Origin: a virus
Length of the DNA stretch: 39,868 bases
Virus record (IMG/VR): IMGVR_UViG_3300031857_000482
Coordinates: 1 to 39,868 of that record
Strand: one strand, 5' to 3'
In this document: one piece after another, positions 26,952 through 35,990 of the stretch
Position numbering within the stretch: position 1 is the first letter of the stretch
How the letters are laid out: each line of letters begins with the position of its first letter
The notes under the pieces: generated by a model
What the model was told of the DNA's origin: nothing
What the model saw: the letters and a program-made list of their open reading frames with translations, nothing else
The model's database searches: none
Position numbers and translations under genes: made by a program

Positions 26952-27404
26952 ATGGCTCTAAAACCAGATCGTATCGAACTTCTAACAGATATCTCTTTCT
27001 TCATGAATACAACTGAAGAGAGAGGCGGCGTTGCTTCCGTAGTTTCAACTGGAGCAGGCGTATCAATGGATGATGCTGGCGCTGTAGTAGAATATGCTAC
27101 TCTAGCTTCTGGCGCTCTTCCAGTTGGCGTTCTACTCAATGATGTTGTAGATTATGACCTAACAAGACAGCACATTAACTGGCACAAAGATGAGATGCAA
27201 GTTGGTGGCAAGGTCACTCTACTAAGAGTTGGTCAAGTAACAACTAACCAGATTGCTGGTAGTCCAACAGCCGGTGCCCCAGCTTATGTTGGTGCTAATG
27301 GTGTTATCACAACAGCAACAGCAACTGGCGTTGCTAGAATTGGTTCATTCTTGAGCGAGGCAGACGCAGACGGTTACGCAAAAGTCGCAGTAAACATTCA
27401 GTAA
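26952..27404 (+). CDS. Capsid decoration/stabilising protein
   Basis: 150 codons, beta-rich and alanine/glycine-rich (GGVASVVSTGAGVSMDDAGAVVEY, GSPTAGAPAYVGANGVITT). Size and place between scaffold and major capsid protein fit a head decoration protein; no signature motif. GGAG precedes the ATG. Confidence 0.65.
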   Translation: MALKPDRIELLTDISFFMNTTEERGGVASVVSTGAGVSMDDAGAVVEYATLASGALPVGVLLNDVVDYDLTRQHINWHKDEMQVGGKVTLLRVGQVTTNQIAGSPTAGAPAYVGANGVITTATATGVARIGSFLSEADADGYAKVAVNIQ

Positions 27405-27427
27405 TTAAAAACAGGGAGTAAATAAAA

Positions 27428-28447
27428 ATGGCTAATACTAATTCGTTTCAACCAACTCCAGAACTTACAGATCTTCTAGTTCGTTCTGGTTCATTAAATA
27501 AGGAAGAGGCTCTAGCCGCAAATTCACAGTTTGCTAAGGCTCTAGAACTACCTCTTCGTCAGGGTATCCTAAATGGTAACATTTTGGACAACATCTTTGA
27601 GCCAATCGTATTAGCCCAAAGTGCCACTCCAGAATTTCCATTAGATTTCATCGCTCCTGGTACCGAGAAGGATTTTGTGGCCTACACAATTCCAAATCAC
27701 GGTTATATTCCAGAGCGTCACGTTGAAGGCGATTACGTCATGGTTCCAACCTATGACATTGGCGCTAGTATCGATTATCTTCTAAAGTATGCCCGCGATG
27801 CCCGTTGGGACGTTGTTGGTCGTGCTATGGAAGTAATGGAAGCCCAATTCGTCAAGAAGATGAATGATGATGGTTGGCACACAATTCTAGCCGCTGGTGT
27901 TGATCGTAACATCATCGTTTATGATAGTGATGCTAATGCTGGTCTTTTCAGTAAGAGACTAGTTTCTCTTATGAAGACAGTAATGCGTCGTAACGGCGGT
28001 GGTAACAGTGCTAGTAACAATCGTGGTATGCTAACCGACCTCTATGTTAGTCCAGAGGCTATGGAAGATATCCGCAATTGGGGCCTAGATCAAGTTGACG
28101 AAATTACTCGTCGTGAGATCTATGTTGCTGCTGATGGCACTCTAAACCGTGTATTCGGCGTTAACCTCCATGATCGTGATGAGCTAGGTGAAGGTCAAGA
28201 ATATCAATTATTCTTCGACGGCCCACTAAGTGGCACACTACCAAGTGTTGACGAAGAATCGAAGGTTGAGCTAGTAGTTGGCCTTGATCTTCGCAAGAGC
28301 GATAGTTTCATTATGCCAGTTCGCCAAGAAGTTCAAATCTTCGAGGACGATACACTACATCGTCAGAAGAGAGCAGGCTTCTACGGCTGGGCCGAGCAGG
28401 GTTTTGCTGTACTCGATAATCGTAGAGTACTACTCGGCGCTCTCTAA
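27428..28447 (+). CDS. Major capsid protein, HK97-fold type
   Basis: 339 codons. Position, size, an N-terminal helical region with LPLRQGILNGNILDNIFEP, a spine-helix stretch (ARDARWDVVGRAMEVMEAQF) and a beta-rich A domain fit a HK97-fold capsid protein without a long delta domain. Codons here are more GC-ending than in neighbouring genes, typical of a highly expressed gene. GGGAG precedes the ATG and a strong terminator follows. Confidence 0.85.
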   Translation: MANTNSFQPTPELTDLLVRSGSLNKEEALAANSQFAKALELPLRQGILNGNILDNIFEPIVLAQSATPEFPLDFIAPGTEKDFVAYTIPNHGYIPERHVEGDYVMVPTYDIGASIDYLLKYARDARWDVVGRAMEVMEAQFVKKMNDDGWHTILAAGVDRNIIVYDSDANAGLFSKRLVSLMKTVMRRNGGGNSASNNRGMLTDLYVSPEAMEDIRNWGLDQVDEITRREIYVAADGTLNRVFGVNLHDRDELGEGQEYQLFFDGPLSGTLPSVDEESKVELVVGLDLRKSDSFIMPVRQEVQIFEDDTLHRQKRAGFYGWAEQGFAVLDNRRVLLGAL

Positions 28448-28478
28448 GATTAAAAATCACAATAAACTGTGGCAAACT

Positions 28479-28503
28479 AGGCTGGCTCGCGCCAGCCTTT
28501 TTT
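28479..28503 (+). terminator. Intrinsic terminator after the capsid gene
   Basis: AGGCTGGC-TCGC-GCCAGCCT, 8 bp perfect stem, followed by TTTTTTG. It separates the head operon from the next unit. Confidence 0.95.
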
Positions 28504-28517
28504 GTTATATAACCTAC

Positions 28518-28533
28518 TGGTGTATTATATAGT
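28518..28533 (+). promoter_or_regulatory. Late promoter motif after the terminator
   Basis: TGGTGTATTATATAGT, 15 bp past the terminator and 42 bp before the ATG at 28560; the best-placed late promoter. Confidence 0.7.
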
Positions 28534-28559
28534 ATCGTCACCATATAAGGATACTATTT

Positions 28560-28958
28560 ATGTCAGCTAGCCAATATGATTTTCCAATCGAGAAGGGTAG
28601 TTCTTTTAAATTATCCTTAGTATATAAAGATAATAATGGTAATATAATTGATATTACTGGTTATTGCGCTAGATTAACTTGGAGTACAGACACAGGAGTA
28701 ACGACCACCTTCACAACAGATAACGTTGATTTGAGTGAATATAGTTTTACAATTGATGGTCCAACCGGTAAAATTACTCTTTTAATTCCAGCGTCTAAAA
28801 CAGAAACCTTCGCTTTTGATAATGCTCGATATGACTTAGAGTTACATTCAAATATTGATCTGTATACTGGAGGAGGTAAAGAAGTTAATAGAATTATATA
28901 CGGTACAATTAATATAATTAGACGTAATAGTGATACAACAACAACTCTAGCGTGCTAA
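28560..28958 (+). CDS. Virion protein with BppU-N-like domain
   Basis: 132 codons. FPIEKGSSFKLSLVYKDNNGNIIDITGY, ARLTW and PTGKITLLIPASKT form the beta pattern of phage baseplate/appendage N-terminal domains that hold polar additions. Probably a head or neck appendage component. Unusual right after the capsid gene. Confidence 0.55.
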   Translation: MSASQYDFPIEKGSSFKLSLVYKDNNGNIIDITGYCARLTWSTDTGVTTTFTTDNVDLSEYSFTIDGPTGKITLLIPASKTETFAFDNARYDLELHSNIDLYTGGGKEVNRIIYGTINIIRRNSDTTTTLAC

Positions 28959-28962
28959 TCAT

Positions 28963-29505
28963 ATGTCATATTTTGTAGCAAATATAGAGTGTGGTGATGT
29001 TAAAGAGTTTATTATTCAAAGTAATATTGAAAATACTAAACTTATTGAAGTAATAGAATTAGAAGATAAAAATATTGTACTCGAAGCATACGACTATTCT
29101 ACACAAGTTATAATCAACAGCGACTATTCTTGTCAAGAGACCAATAGCTGCTTAACTGGATCTATTCTTCTTACAGAAGGTTCCAATATACCATCTGCTA
29201 ATACTATTAATAATTATTCAATAGATAACGGTGCTTTATTTAAAATCAGCGGAACAATAGCATCTAATATTACTGGTATAGCTAATGGTGTTTCTGGTAG
29301 ATATATAATTATTGTTAATAATACCAATCAGGACCAAACTCTACACGAAGAGTCTTTGTCTTCATCAGCATCTAATCGATTTGTGTTGGGTGTTTCTAAT
29401 AAAATTATTGGCATTAATCAAACCGCAACTCTTGTTTACTTAACTGGATTAACTATTGATAGTGTCGGCTCCCAGTCTAGATGGGTATTGACGGCCACAA
29501 CTTGA
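28963..29505 (+). CDS. Beta-rich appendage protein
   Basis: 180 codons. The last 110 residues (LTEGSNIPSANTINNYSIDNG..., GVSGRYIIIVNNTNQDQTL) resemble repeated jelly-roll units found in phage fibre and appendage proteins. No catalytic motif. Five nt after the previous stop. Confidence 0.5.
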   Translation: MSYFVANIECGDVKEFIIQSNIENTKLIEVIELEDKNIVLEAYDYSTQVIINSDYSCQETNSCLTGSILLTEGSNIPSANTINNYSIDNGALFKISGTIASNITGIANGVSGRYIIIVNNTNQDQTLHEESLSSSASNRFVLGVSNKIIGINQTATLVYLTGLTIDSVGSQSRWVLTATT

Positions 29506-29517
29506 AAAATTAGCATA

Positions 29518-29530
29518 TGGTGTATCATAT
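29518..29530 (+). promoter_or_regulatory. Late promoter motif before 29564
   Basis: TGGTGTATCATAT after the stop at 29505 and 46 bp before the ATG at 29564. It can pair with a nearby ATGCACCA. Confidence 0.55.
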
Positions 29531-29563
29531 TATGCACCACCTCTTTAATTAAAGGGTCAAATT

Positions 29564-30097
29564 ATGGCTTGGCAATCTGAAATGATTACTATTGTTAGAA
29601 CATTAATAAATGATCTTGGTCCTAATTATACATATAGCGACTTAAGAATCAAACAATCAATAGTGGTGGCGGCTAAATATGTACAATTTGATGTTGTAAT
29701 AGAGCCAGAATTCAGTATTGATGTAACGAACTTAACCATAACACCAGATCCAACTATTAATGATGTAGATAATCAGGTTTTTATCAGCCTTACTTGTTTA
29801 AAAGCAGCATGCTTAATTGATCAAAGCAATTACAGAACCAAAGCTGGTTTAGAAGGTATTAGGGCCGCTCTTGGTCCAGCTAGTCTTAGTGTTGGTGGCA
29901 GTCTTGCCGGTTGGAAGGCCATATTGGAACATGGGGCTTGTGCGGCATATTCTGAATTTACAGAACATTGGGATGTTTCCAATGCTAGTGCTGTTAGAGC
30001 TATCTTTAGTCCATTCGTTGGTAATAAATTTGATCCTCAAAATCTTCGTAATCCAAATTTTGATTATTCAAGATATCAGGGCAATCAGTACTACTAG
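29564..30097 (+). CDS. Head-tail connector-like protein
   Basis: 177 codons. The opening EMITIVRTLINDLGPNYTYSD and regular helices match gp6-like head-tail adaptor proteins (phage connector family), which sit under the portal. Moderately confident by pattern and position. Confidence 0.55.
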   Translation: MAWQSEMITIVRTLINDLGPNYTYSDLRIKQSIVVAAKYVQFDVVIEPEFSIDVTNLTITPDPTINDVDNQVFISLTCLKAACLIDQSNYRTKAGLEGIRAALGPASLSVGGSLAGWKAILEHGACAAYSEFTEHWDVSNASAVRAIFSPFVGNKFDPQNLRNPNFDYSRYQGNQYY

Positions 30098-30107
30098 GAT
30101 AGTATAA

Positions 30108-30887
30108 ATGGGAAATTATTGTATTATTCCAGATACTAAAAATAATGTAGTAGAGCTTACTAATAATGATTGTGATATAACAATCCAAAGTACAGCGGTT
30201 ATTCTGCCAGCGTTACCTAATCATCATAATTTTACACATTTTACTAGTGGAGATGATCCACTGACACCAGAAGACATTGGTGCTCAAAATGCTTGGGAAA
30301 GCCCTATATTTGTATCTAATCAATTTACTGCACAAAAAGGCAAACATTATATTATAAAAAGTCAAGTAGGCATAACTCCCACAGTATTTTCCGTATTGGA
30401 TCCATTAAGTCCAAGTATTGGTGATTTTTATGTTATTTATCATGAAGGTGGACCATTAATTAATATTGGTGGTACAGTTTATAGTAGTAGTGGCACTTTA
30501 CTATTTAGGGTTTATGGGGCGGTTGGTCTTTCTGGCCAATGGAAAACACAAGTTGTCAGCCTGCAACAAACTGTAGCTAAAGCTTGGGTAAGTTTTAATG
30601 GTACCACTACTCCAATTACAATTAACAGTAGCTATAATGTAGCTAGTATAACTGATAATAGCGTCGGTTCTTATACTGTTAATTTTAGTAGTCCAATGGC
30701 TAATACAAATTATGCTGTTTTAATTACAGCTAGAGATTATAATAGTGATATCTATGCTATGAATTTGGCAGCTATGAACTCTACATCATCAAAAACTATT
30801 AATAGCGTATCTATAGTTAGTAATTATAATCGTACCGGAGCATATGTGGATTCTCCAGAATATAATGTATTAATTTTTGGAACTTAA
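30108..30887 (+). CDS. Fibre/appendage protein with C-terminal knob-like domain
   Basis: 259 codons. The last 90 residues (KAWVSFNGTTTPITINSSYN, VASITDNSVGSYTVNFSSPM, ANTNYAVLITA) match a domain that ends many phage tail-fibre and virion proteins. The middle (PLSPSIGDFYVIYHEGGPLI) resembles collar units. A host-contact or decoration role is likely; encoded unusually among the connector genes. Confidence 0.65.
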   Translation: MGNYCIIPDTKNNVVELTNNDCDITIQSTAVILPALPNHHNFTHFTSGDDPLTPEDIGAQNAWESPIFVSNQFTAQKGKHYIIKSQVGITPTVFSVLDPLSPSIGDFYVIYHEGGPLINIGGTVYSSSGTLLFRVYGAVGLSGQWKTQVVSLQQTVAKAWVSFNGTTTPITINSSYNVASITDNSVGSYTVNFSSPMANTNYAVLITARDYNSDIYAMNLAAMNSTSSKTINSVSIVSNYNRTGAYVDSPEYNVLIFGT

Positions 30888-30889
30888 TT

Positions 30890-31105
30890 ATGCAATATAT
30901 AATATATCCAAATAATATTACTATTAGTATAGTAGTGCCATCATCAGACAATGTTCTATCATTATCAGAAATTGCTACACAAACCGTGCCTAAAGGATTA
31001 CCTTACAAAATTATTAATAGTGAAGATATACCATCAGATAGAATTTTTAGAAACGCTTGGACATTCGATTTCAGTAATCCAGACGGATACGGCGGTGCTA
31101 CATGA
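30890..31105 (+). CDS. Small virion-associated protein (DUF-like)
   Basis: 71 codons, MQYIIYPNNITISIVVPSSD... with the ending FRNAWTFDFSNPDGYGGA. Two nt after the previous stop, four-nt overlap with the next gene. The ...FRNAW.F pattern is common in small phage proteins downstream of fibre genes. Confidence 0.6.
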   Translation: MQYIIYPNNITISIVVPSSDNVLSLSEIATQTVPKGLPYKIINSEDIPSDRIFRNAWTFDFSNPDGYGGAT

Positions 31106-31356
31106 TTAATATTAATTTAGAACAAGCTAAAAATATTTGGAAGGATATTATTAGAATTAATAGATTATCAATTTTTGATAAATTAGATATAGAGTTTTTT
31201 AAAGCGTTAGAATCTACTGATATTAAAAAAATTCAAAGCATTGGTAAACGTAAAGAGATTTTACGAAATGCCACCAATGATAGCCGTTTTAATAAAGTTA
31301 AGGATATTGATCAACTCAAGACCATTTTCTCTTTAGACGAATTAAATAACGTATAG
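31102..31356 (+). CDS. Small helical protein, partner of 30890-31105
   Basis: 84 codons, MININLEQAKNIWKDIIRINR..., all-helical with KIQSIGKRKEILRNATND. Pairs of this type (short strand protein, then AK.IW...R R helix protein) occur next to fibre genes in phages. Role unknown. Confidence 0.6.
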   Translation: MININLEQAKNIWKDIIRINRLSIFDKLDIEFFKALESTDIKKIQSIGKRKEILRNATNDSRFNKVKDIDQLKTIFSLDELNNV

Positions 31357-31398
31357 TGTAATTAATTTTAGACCTTTCTCTCAAATTAGGGATTTAAA

Positions 31399-31932
31399 AT
31401 GGCTAATCCTTTCACTGGTATTATAACCGCAGAATTTAAACAAATATTTGATGATGCTATTAATGCATTATTAGAAAACACAGCTCTTACCGTACCATGT
31501 ACGCTTATTTTTGATAACACTAAACTGCAAGATTGTCCAAACTGTATTTATGATAGTATTAGTAGAAAATCTAGTAATATTTATGAAGTTGGTGGTCCTA
31601 TCCCATTTATCACCGGTCAAATTTGTCCATACTGTAATGGTATAGGCAGTCTAAGCTTTAGTAGTGAAGAACAGGTTTATCTTGGTATTATTAAACCTGT
31701 ATTCTTTGGTGGTAGTAATCTGGATCTTGAGAGCGTAAATTTTGTTGATGGTAAGATTCAATCGCTATCAAACATAGACCTATATGCAAAACTTAAGAAT
31801 GCATCTTCGGTTATTGTAGATACAAATATTATAAATCTTACTAATAGTAAATATATAAGATACAAAGATCCAGTACCAGTTGGTTTTGGTAATAATTCAT
31901 TTATTATTACAACTTGGCAAGGGGTGCAGTAA
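31399..31932 (+). CDS. Neck protein with zinc knuckles
   Basis: 177 codons. CPNC at about 48-51 and CPYCNG at 77-82 form a DnaJ-like zinc site in a small beta protein. Its place between the connector and tail genes fits a head-closure protein (inference). ATG 43 nt after the previous stop with AGGG upstream. Confidence 0.5.
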   Translation: MANPFTGIITAEFKQIFDDAINALLENTALTVPCTLIFDNTKLQDCPNCIYDSISRKSSNIYEVGGPIPFITGQICPYCNGIGSLSFSSEEQVYLGIIKPVFFGGSNLDLESVNFVDGKIQSLSNIDLYAKLKNASSVIVDTNIINLTNSKYIRYKDPVPVGFGNNSFIITTWQGVQ

Positions 31933-32573
31933 TGTCACTTGAAGTTACATTCAATATCAAAGAAACAGACGCTCAAATTGCAAATTTAATAGTTAATGCA
32001 TTAAAACCAGAAGTTGAAAAAATTCTTAAAAAAAGCTTTAACAAAATTAAAAAATCACTCAAAGATATTGTACAAAATGCACTCAGATTAGCACCAGAAT
32101 ATCAATCACTGGTTTCTGGAGAATTAAGAGCAGAGTTTGGTTTACCAGATGGTCAGTCCAGGGCTGATGCTATCATAGCTTTAATTACTAAAATTGGTTT
32201 TGAATTTAAACCAATCAAACATACTGGATATAATTTAAGTGGTAGTTTTATATTAACCATGATAGAATCTGATTTTAAGAGCGCTTTATCATCCCCAGCA
32301 GCAACATTTACAACTGAAAAGGGCACACAATTGGATTGGTTAGAGTGGCTTCTATTACTTGGTAATAAAACTATTATTAAAGACTATGTAGTAGATATTG
32401 GACCAAATCCAAGATCTCGTACAGGTATGGCTGTGATGCGTGGAGTTAAATCTGGTAAGTGGCAAGTACCATCAGCATTCTCTGGTACAATTAATAATAA
32501 TTGGATAACTAGAAGTATAGATAGTGTTGAACAGGATATTAAACAACTTATACAGGAATCAATTACATTATGA
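31932..32573 (+). CDS. Neck/tail-completion protein
   Basis: 213 codons from the ATG in the TAATG overlap. Helical N-terminus (NALKPEVEKILKKSFNKIKKS) and C-terminal GPNPRSRTGMAVM, then GTINNNWITRSI, as in HK97 gp10-like neck proteins of similar size. Assignment by size and position. Confidence 0.5.
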   Translation: MSLEVTFNIKETDAQIANLIVNALKPEVEKILKKSFNKIKKSLKDIVQNALRLAPEYQSLVSGELRAEFGLPDGQSRADAIIALITKIGFEFKPIKHTGYNLSGSFILTMIESDFKSALSSPAATFTTEKGTQLDWLEWLLLLGNKTIIKDYVVDIGPNPRSRTGMAVMRGVKSGKWQVPSAFSGTINNNWITRSIDSVEQDIKQLIQESITL

Positions 32574-33571
32574 GTCCAGCATTTACATATAATAATTTTA
32601 ATTTTAGTGGTGTTACAAGCATTGGCGAACATCTACTAATGTCCCAAATTGAAAATAATATCAAATCTTTTTTAGACTGGGGTTTGCTCAATATTGGTGG
32701 TTTTATTAATGTTCTAAGACCACAAAATAATATTTTTGGTAATCCTATCTATAAACTAAAACCAACAGAGGATCCAAATTTTACCACAGGTCAAGTTTGG
32801 CAAACCATGAGAAAAGATTGGGTTTGGGAGCAAGACATAGTTTTTGTTGATAAATATAATCCATTATTACAAAGCACCCCAACTCTAATCACTGGTATTT
32901 ATGTTAATAATGTTTTTTATCCATTAAATACAGTTGGTCAATACTCATATAAAGTTGACTATATTAATAGTAGAATCATATTTAATAGTCCTATTTCTAC
33001 TTCAGCTGAAGTTGGTATGGAATATTCATATAGATGGGTTCAGGTTTATACCTATGATAATGCAAGATGGTGGCAGCAATTACAGTATAAAACTGATCAA
33101 AATATTAACCATTTTAATCAATTAGCCGAGGGTGATTTTAGTATACTTAGTAATAATAGAGTGCAATTACCGGCCATTATTGTGGAAACTATTTCACGAG
33201 GAATGTCAGAGCCATACCAGTTAGGAGACAAGTCCTTAATTGTAAAACAAGAATTATTACTGCATATTGTGGCCGAAACTATGCATGATCGTAATATGAT
33301 GATAGATATATTAAGACTGCAACAAGATAAATTTATTAAATTATATGATACTAATGTTGTTCTTAAAAATGGTGTATATCCTTTTAATATTGATGGATCA
33401 TTAAACAATAATAGACTTCAATATGATGAATTAATTAATGACGAAGATTATTATTGGAAAACAGCAAGACTTATTGATATTTTTGCTAGTGATGTTCAGT
33501 CATTTAGCCCATTTTTATCAGAAAGTAATGTTAAGCTTACCGTAGAGATTATTTTTGGTGTTGATAACTAA
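32570..33571 (+). CDS. Head-tail joining or tail-terminator-like protein
   Basis: 333 codons with no recognised domain; the C-terminal 130 residues (LPAIIVETISRGMSEPYQLG onward) are alpha/beta. The position before the tail tube suggests a tail terminator/neck role, though it is longer than usual. Four-nt overlap with the upstream gene. Confidence 0.5.
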   Translation: MSPAFTYNNFNFSGVTSIGEHLLMSQIENNIKSFLDWGLLNIGGFINVLRPQNNIFGNPIYKLKPTEDPNFTTGQVWQTMRKDWVWEQDIVFVDKYNPLLQSTPTLITGIYVNNVFYPLNTVGQYSYKVDYINSRIIFNSPISTSAEVGMEYSYRWVQVYTYDNARWWQQLQYKTDQNINHFNQLAEGDFSILSNNRVQLPAIIVETISRGMSEPYQLGDKSLIVKQELLLHIVAETMHDRNMMIDILRLQQDKFIKLYDTNVVLKNGVYPFNIDGSLNNNRLQYDELINDEDYYWKTARLIDIFASDVQSFSPFLSESNVKLTVEIIFGVDN

Positions 33572-33572
33572 A

Positions 33573-33585
33573 TGGTGTATATTTT
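33573..33585 (+). promoter_or_regulatory. Late promoter motif before the tail tube
   Basis: TGGTGTATATTTT immediately after the stop at 33571 and 50 bp before the tube ATG. Confidence 0.6.
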
Positions 33586-33622
33586 ATAGATAACATAACA
33601 CTTCTTCAATGGAGAATCCAAG

Positions 33623-34570
33623 ATGGCCAATAAAAGAATTTTCTATGCAAGTCACGCTGTTAAAGTTGGTAATGCGACAGTAAATGGCGCACAAAGCGTA
33701 GCAGTAAATACTAATTTTAATCTTGAAAATATCTTCCAGCTTGGTAGATTGTCTGCTTATGAGCTTATTAGTGTGGATCCTGACGTTGAAATTACTATTA
33801 CCAAAGCGTTAGATGGTTATAATACTGTTTATAATTTAGCCACAACTGGTGGTGGCGCAATTGTTGAAAATGCTAATGATACAACCACAGTAATTGTTGC
33901 TGTTGGTGAGGACACAAATGAAGCTCTTAATGATCAGGCTTTGGTAAGTTCTATCACCATGACTGGATGCTTTATTTCTAGTATCAATTATACCATCCCA
34001 GTAGAAGGTAATATGATAGAAGAGGTAGTATTAGTCGGTAGTCATAAGGAACTTAATGGCGCTGTGGCGAATCCTAATGCTGATCCAAACCCTCACGTGT
34101 TGCGCAGACAGAATCTGCATCTTGCTAATTGCGTATTTCCAACTGAGCTTGGCGATGTGATTAATAAAACAGCAAGACTTAGCAATATCTCAATTAGTGC
34201 TAGTTTAAACAGAGAGAAGATGTTTGCTCTGGGTCAAGTTTCACCATTCCATCGTTTCGTAAATTTCCCAATTGAAATCACTGTTGCTTTTGATTTGATT
34301 GCAGTAACTAATAATGATGGTGTAGTATTCGCTCCTGTTGAAAATGAATGTGAGCCACTAGTAGAACTAGATCCACAAGATATTCTTATTAACCTTTGTA
34401 ATAGTGCTAGTCAAGATATTTATACCTTTGATTTTAGAGCTAATCAAACTGAGGGTGAAGGTAAAGCATATTTACAGTCTACTAGCTATAGTGGTGGAGA
34501 TACTGGTGGTGGTAATGTGACAACAACTTATACTTATATTGTATATAACGACTTGTCAATTACTGGTTAA
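33623..34570 (+). CDS. Tail tube (major tail) protein
   Basis: 315 codons. Beta-rich with ARRxH-like features absent but the tube order present: IFYASHAVKVGNATVNGAQS, ITITKALDG, MTGCFISSINYTIPVEGNMIEEV and LSNISISASLNREKMFALG. Own promoter motif and strong ribosome site agree with a highly made structural protein. A C-terminal GDTGGGNVTTTYTYI tail is extra. Confidence 0.7.
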   Translation: MANKRIFYASHAVKVGNATVNGAQSVAVNTNFNLENIFQLGRLSAYELISVDPDVEITITKALDGYNTVYNLATTGGGAIVENANDTTTVIVAVGEDTNEALNDQALVSSITMTGCFISSINYTIPVEGNMIEEVVLVGSHKELNGAVANPNADPNPHVLRRQNLHLANCVFPTELGDVINKTARLSNISISASLNREKMFALGQVSPFHRFVNFPIEITVAFDLIAVTNNDGVVFAPVENECEPLVELDPQDILINLCNSASQDIYTFDFRANQTEGEGKAYLQSTSYSGGDTGGGNVTTTYTYIVYNDLSITG

Positions 34571-34614
34571 TTAAAATAGGATAGGATTAGTACTCAAAAT
34601 AATTGAGGTTTTGA

Positions 34615-35667
34615 GTGGATTTAGATATAGAAGATAATATATATAGAATTATAAATGGTTACTATTTTATAGAATTAAATAATAATATCTATAAAGTATT
34701 TTCAACACCATTATTAATCAAGCAAAGAGCAAATGCTCTATATAATGAAATTATAGATAAATATAAATTTGATACTAAGTCTTGGTTATCTAAACAAACC
34801 ATAGACTATCTACTAATAAGAGATAATTTATGGAATAAAGATAAAAGTAATCATTGTGAATTACTACTTAAACAATTAGAAAAAACAAAAATAGAACTAT
34901 ATTTAAAATTCATTGATCCTGTCAATAGAAAAAACTGTAAACAATTAATTCAAGAAATTAAAACAAAAATTAATAACTATCACAATGATAAATATTATTT
35001 TTATCATATGTCTCTAGAAGGATATGCTCATTCAATAAAAAATCAATTTATTATAGCCCATACGGTGTATAAAAATGATGAGTTAATTTTTAAAGATGAT
35101 TGGAATAATATCGATATATCTTTATTAGATTCTATCTCATCAGAAATATATAAAAAAAATTTAGGACTAGATGAGATTCGATATTTAAGTAAACAAGAAT
35201 TATGGAAATCGTTTTGGTCAGCTAGTAAGGAAAATGTTTTTGCTCCTCCTACAACACAATGGACAGATGAGCAGATTTTAATTGTAAATATTAGCAAAAG
35301 TTTAGATTCTATCAGGGAACATCCTGAATGTCCAACGGAGGATATTATTAACGATAGTGATGCTCTTGATGGATGGATGTTATTTCAACACGATAAAACA
35401 CAGAAAGAAAAGAAAAAACAACAATTAGAAGAACGACTTGGTCTTAAAAATAATAAGGGTGGAGTCAATGAATTGTTTGTTCTGACAGATAACAAAGAAG
35501 AAGCCAGGGAAATATTTGATTTAAATGACAATAATATTAAACAAGATATTAAAGAAATTAGAAAAGTCGCCCAGTCTGGAAAATCTGTTAATTGGACCGA
35601 ACTACCACATGTACAAAGAGATATGAGATCCGCACAAAAAGAATTATCTAAAAGACTTCCACAATAA
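34615..35667 (+). CDS. Tail assembly protein, unknown
   Basis: 350 codons from a GTG with GAGG 6 nt upstream. Very A/T-rich and helical; C-terminal half has charged coiled coil (KKKQQLEERLGLKNNKGG). Located between tube and tape measure, where tail assembly chaperones are encoded, but no slippery frameshift site is evident. Confidence 0.55.
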   Translation: MDLDIEDNIYRIINGYYFIELNNNIYKVFSTPLLIKQRANALYNEIIDKYKFDTKSWLSKQTIDYLLIRDNLWNKDKSNHCELLLKQLEKTKIELYLKFIDPVNRKNCKQLIQEIKTKINNYHNDKYYFYHMSLEGYAHSIKNQFIIAHTVYKNDELIFKDDWNNIDISLLDSISSEIYKKNLGLDEIRYLSKQELWKSFWSASKENVFAPPTTQWTDEQILIVNISKSLDSIREHPECPTEDIINDSDALDGWMLFQHDKTQKEKKKQQLEERLGLKNNKGGVNELFVLTDNKEEAREIFDLNDNNIKQDIKEIRKVAQSGKSVNWTELPHVQRDMRSAQKELSKRLPQ

Positions 35668-35679
35668 TAGGAAATTACA

Positions 35680-35979
35680 ATGCTAAACCAAGATCAAAAA
35701 GACTTGTTAAAAGATATGGAAATGAGATTTAAAACACTAATGATAGGATCAATAGCAAGATTTGAACAAAAATTTGGTTATCTATGGAATCATGGACAAG
35801 AGCCAGAAACAGACAATCATAATTATTTCAGAGATAAGTGGGATGATTTAAGAATTGATTTACTAAATCATGGTAATAATCAAATAAGATTAGCTTTGGA
35901 TGAGCTATTTGACTATTTACATTCTGATGCTAATTATAAATATAACTACTACTTTAAAATTAAACAGGATAAGAAATAA
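35680..35979 (+). CDS. Small tail-region protein
   Basis: 99 codons, MLNQDQKDLLKDMEMRFKTL..., helical. Twelve nt after the previous stop, 11 nt before the next start. Unknown function; a chaperone partner is possible from position. Confidence 0.6.
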   Translation: MLNQDQKDLLKDMEMRFKTLMIGSIARFEQKFGYLWNHGQEPETDNHNYFRDKWDDLRIDLLNHGNNQIRLALDELFDYLHSDANYKYNYYFKIKQDKK

Positions 35980-35990
35980 AAGGAGATTCT

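Noticed and set aside
35055-35070. GGTGTATAAAAAT as a late promoter
   Set aside because: Deep inside the coding region 34615-35667, no gene start within 600 bp; probably chance.
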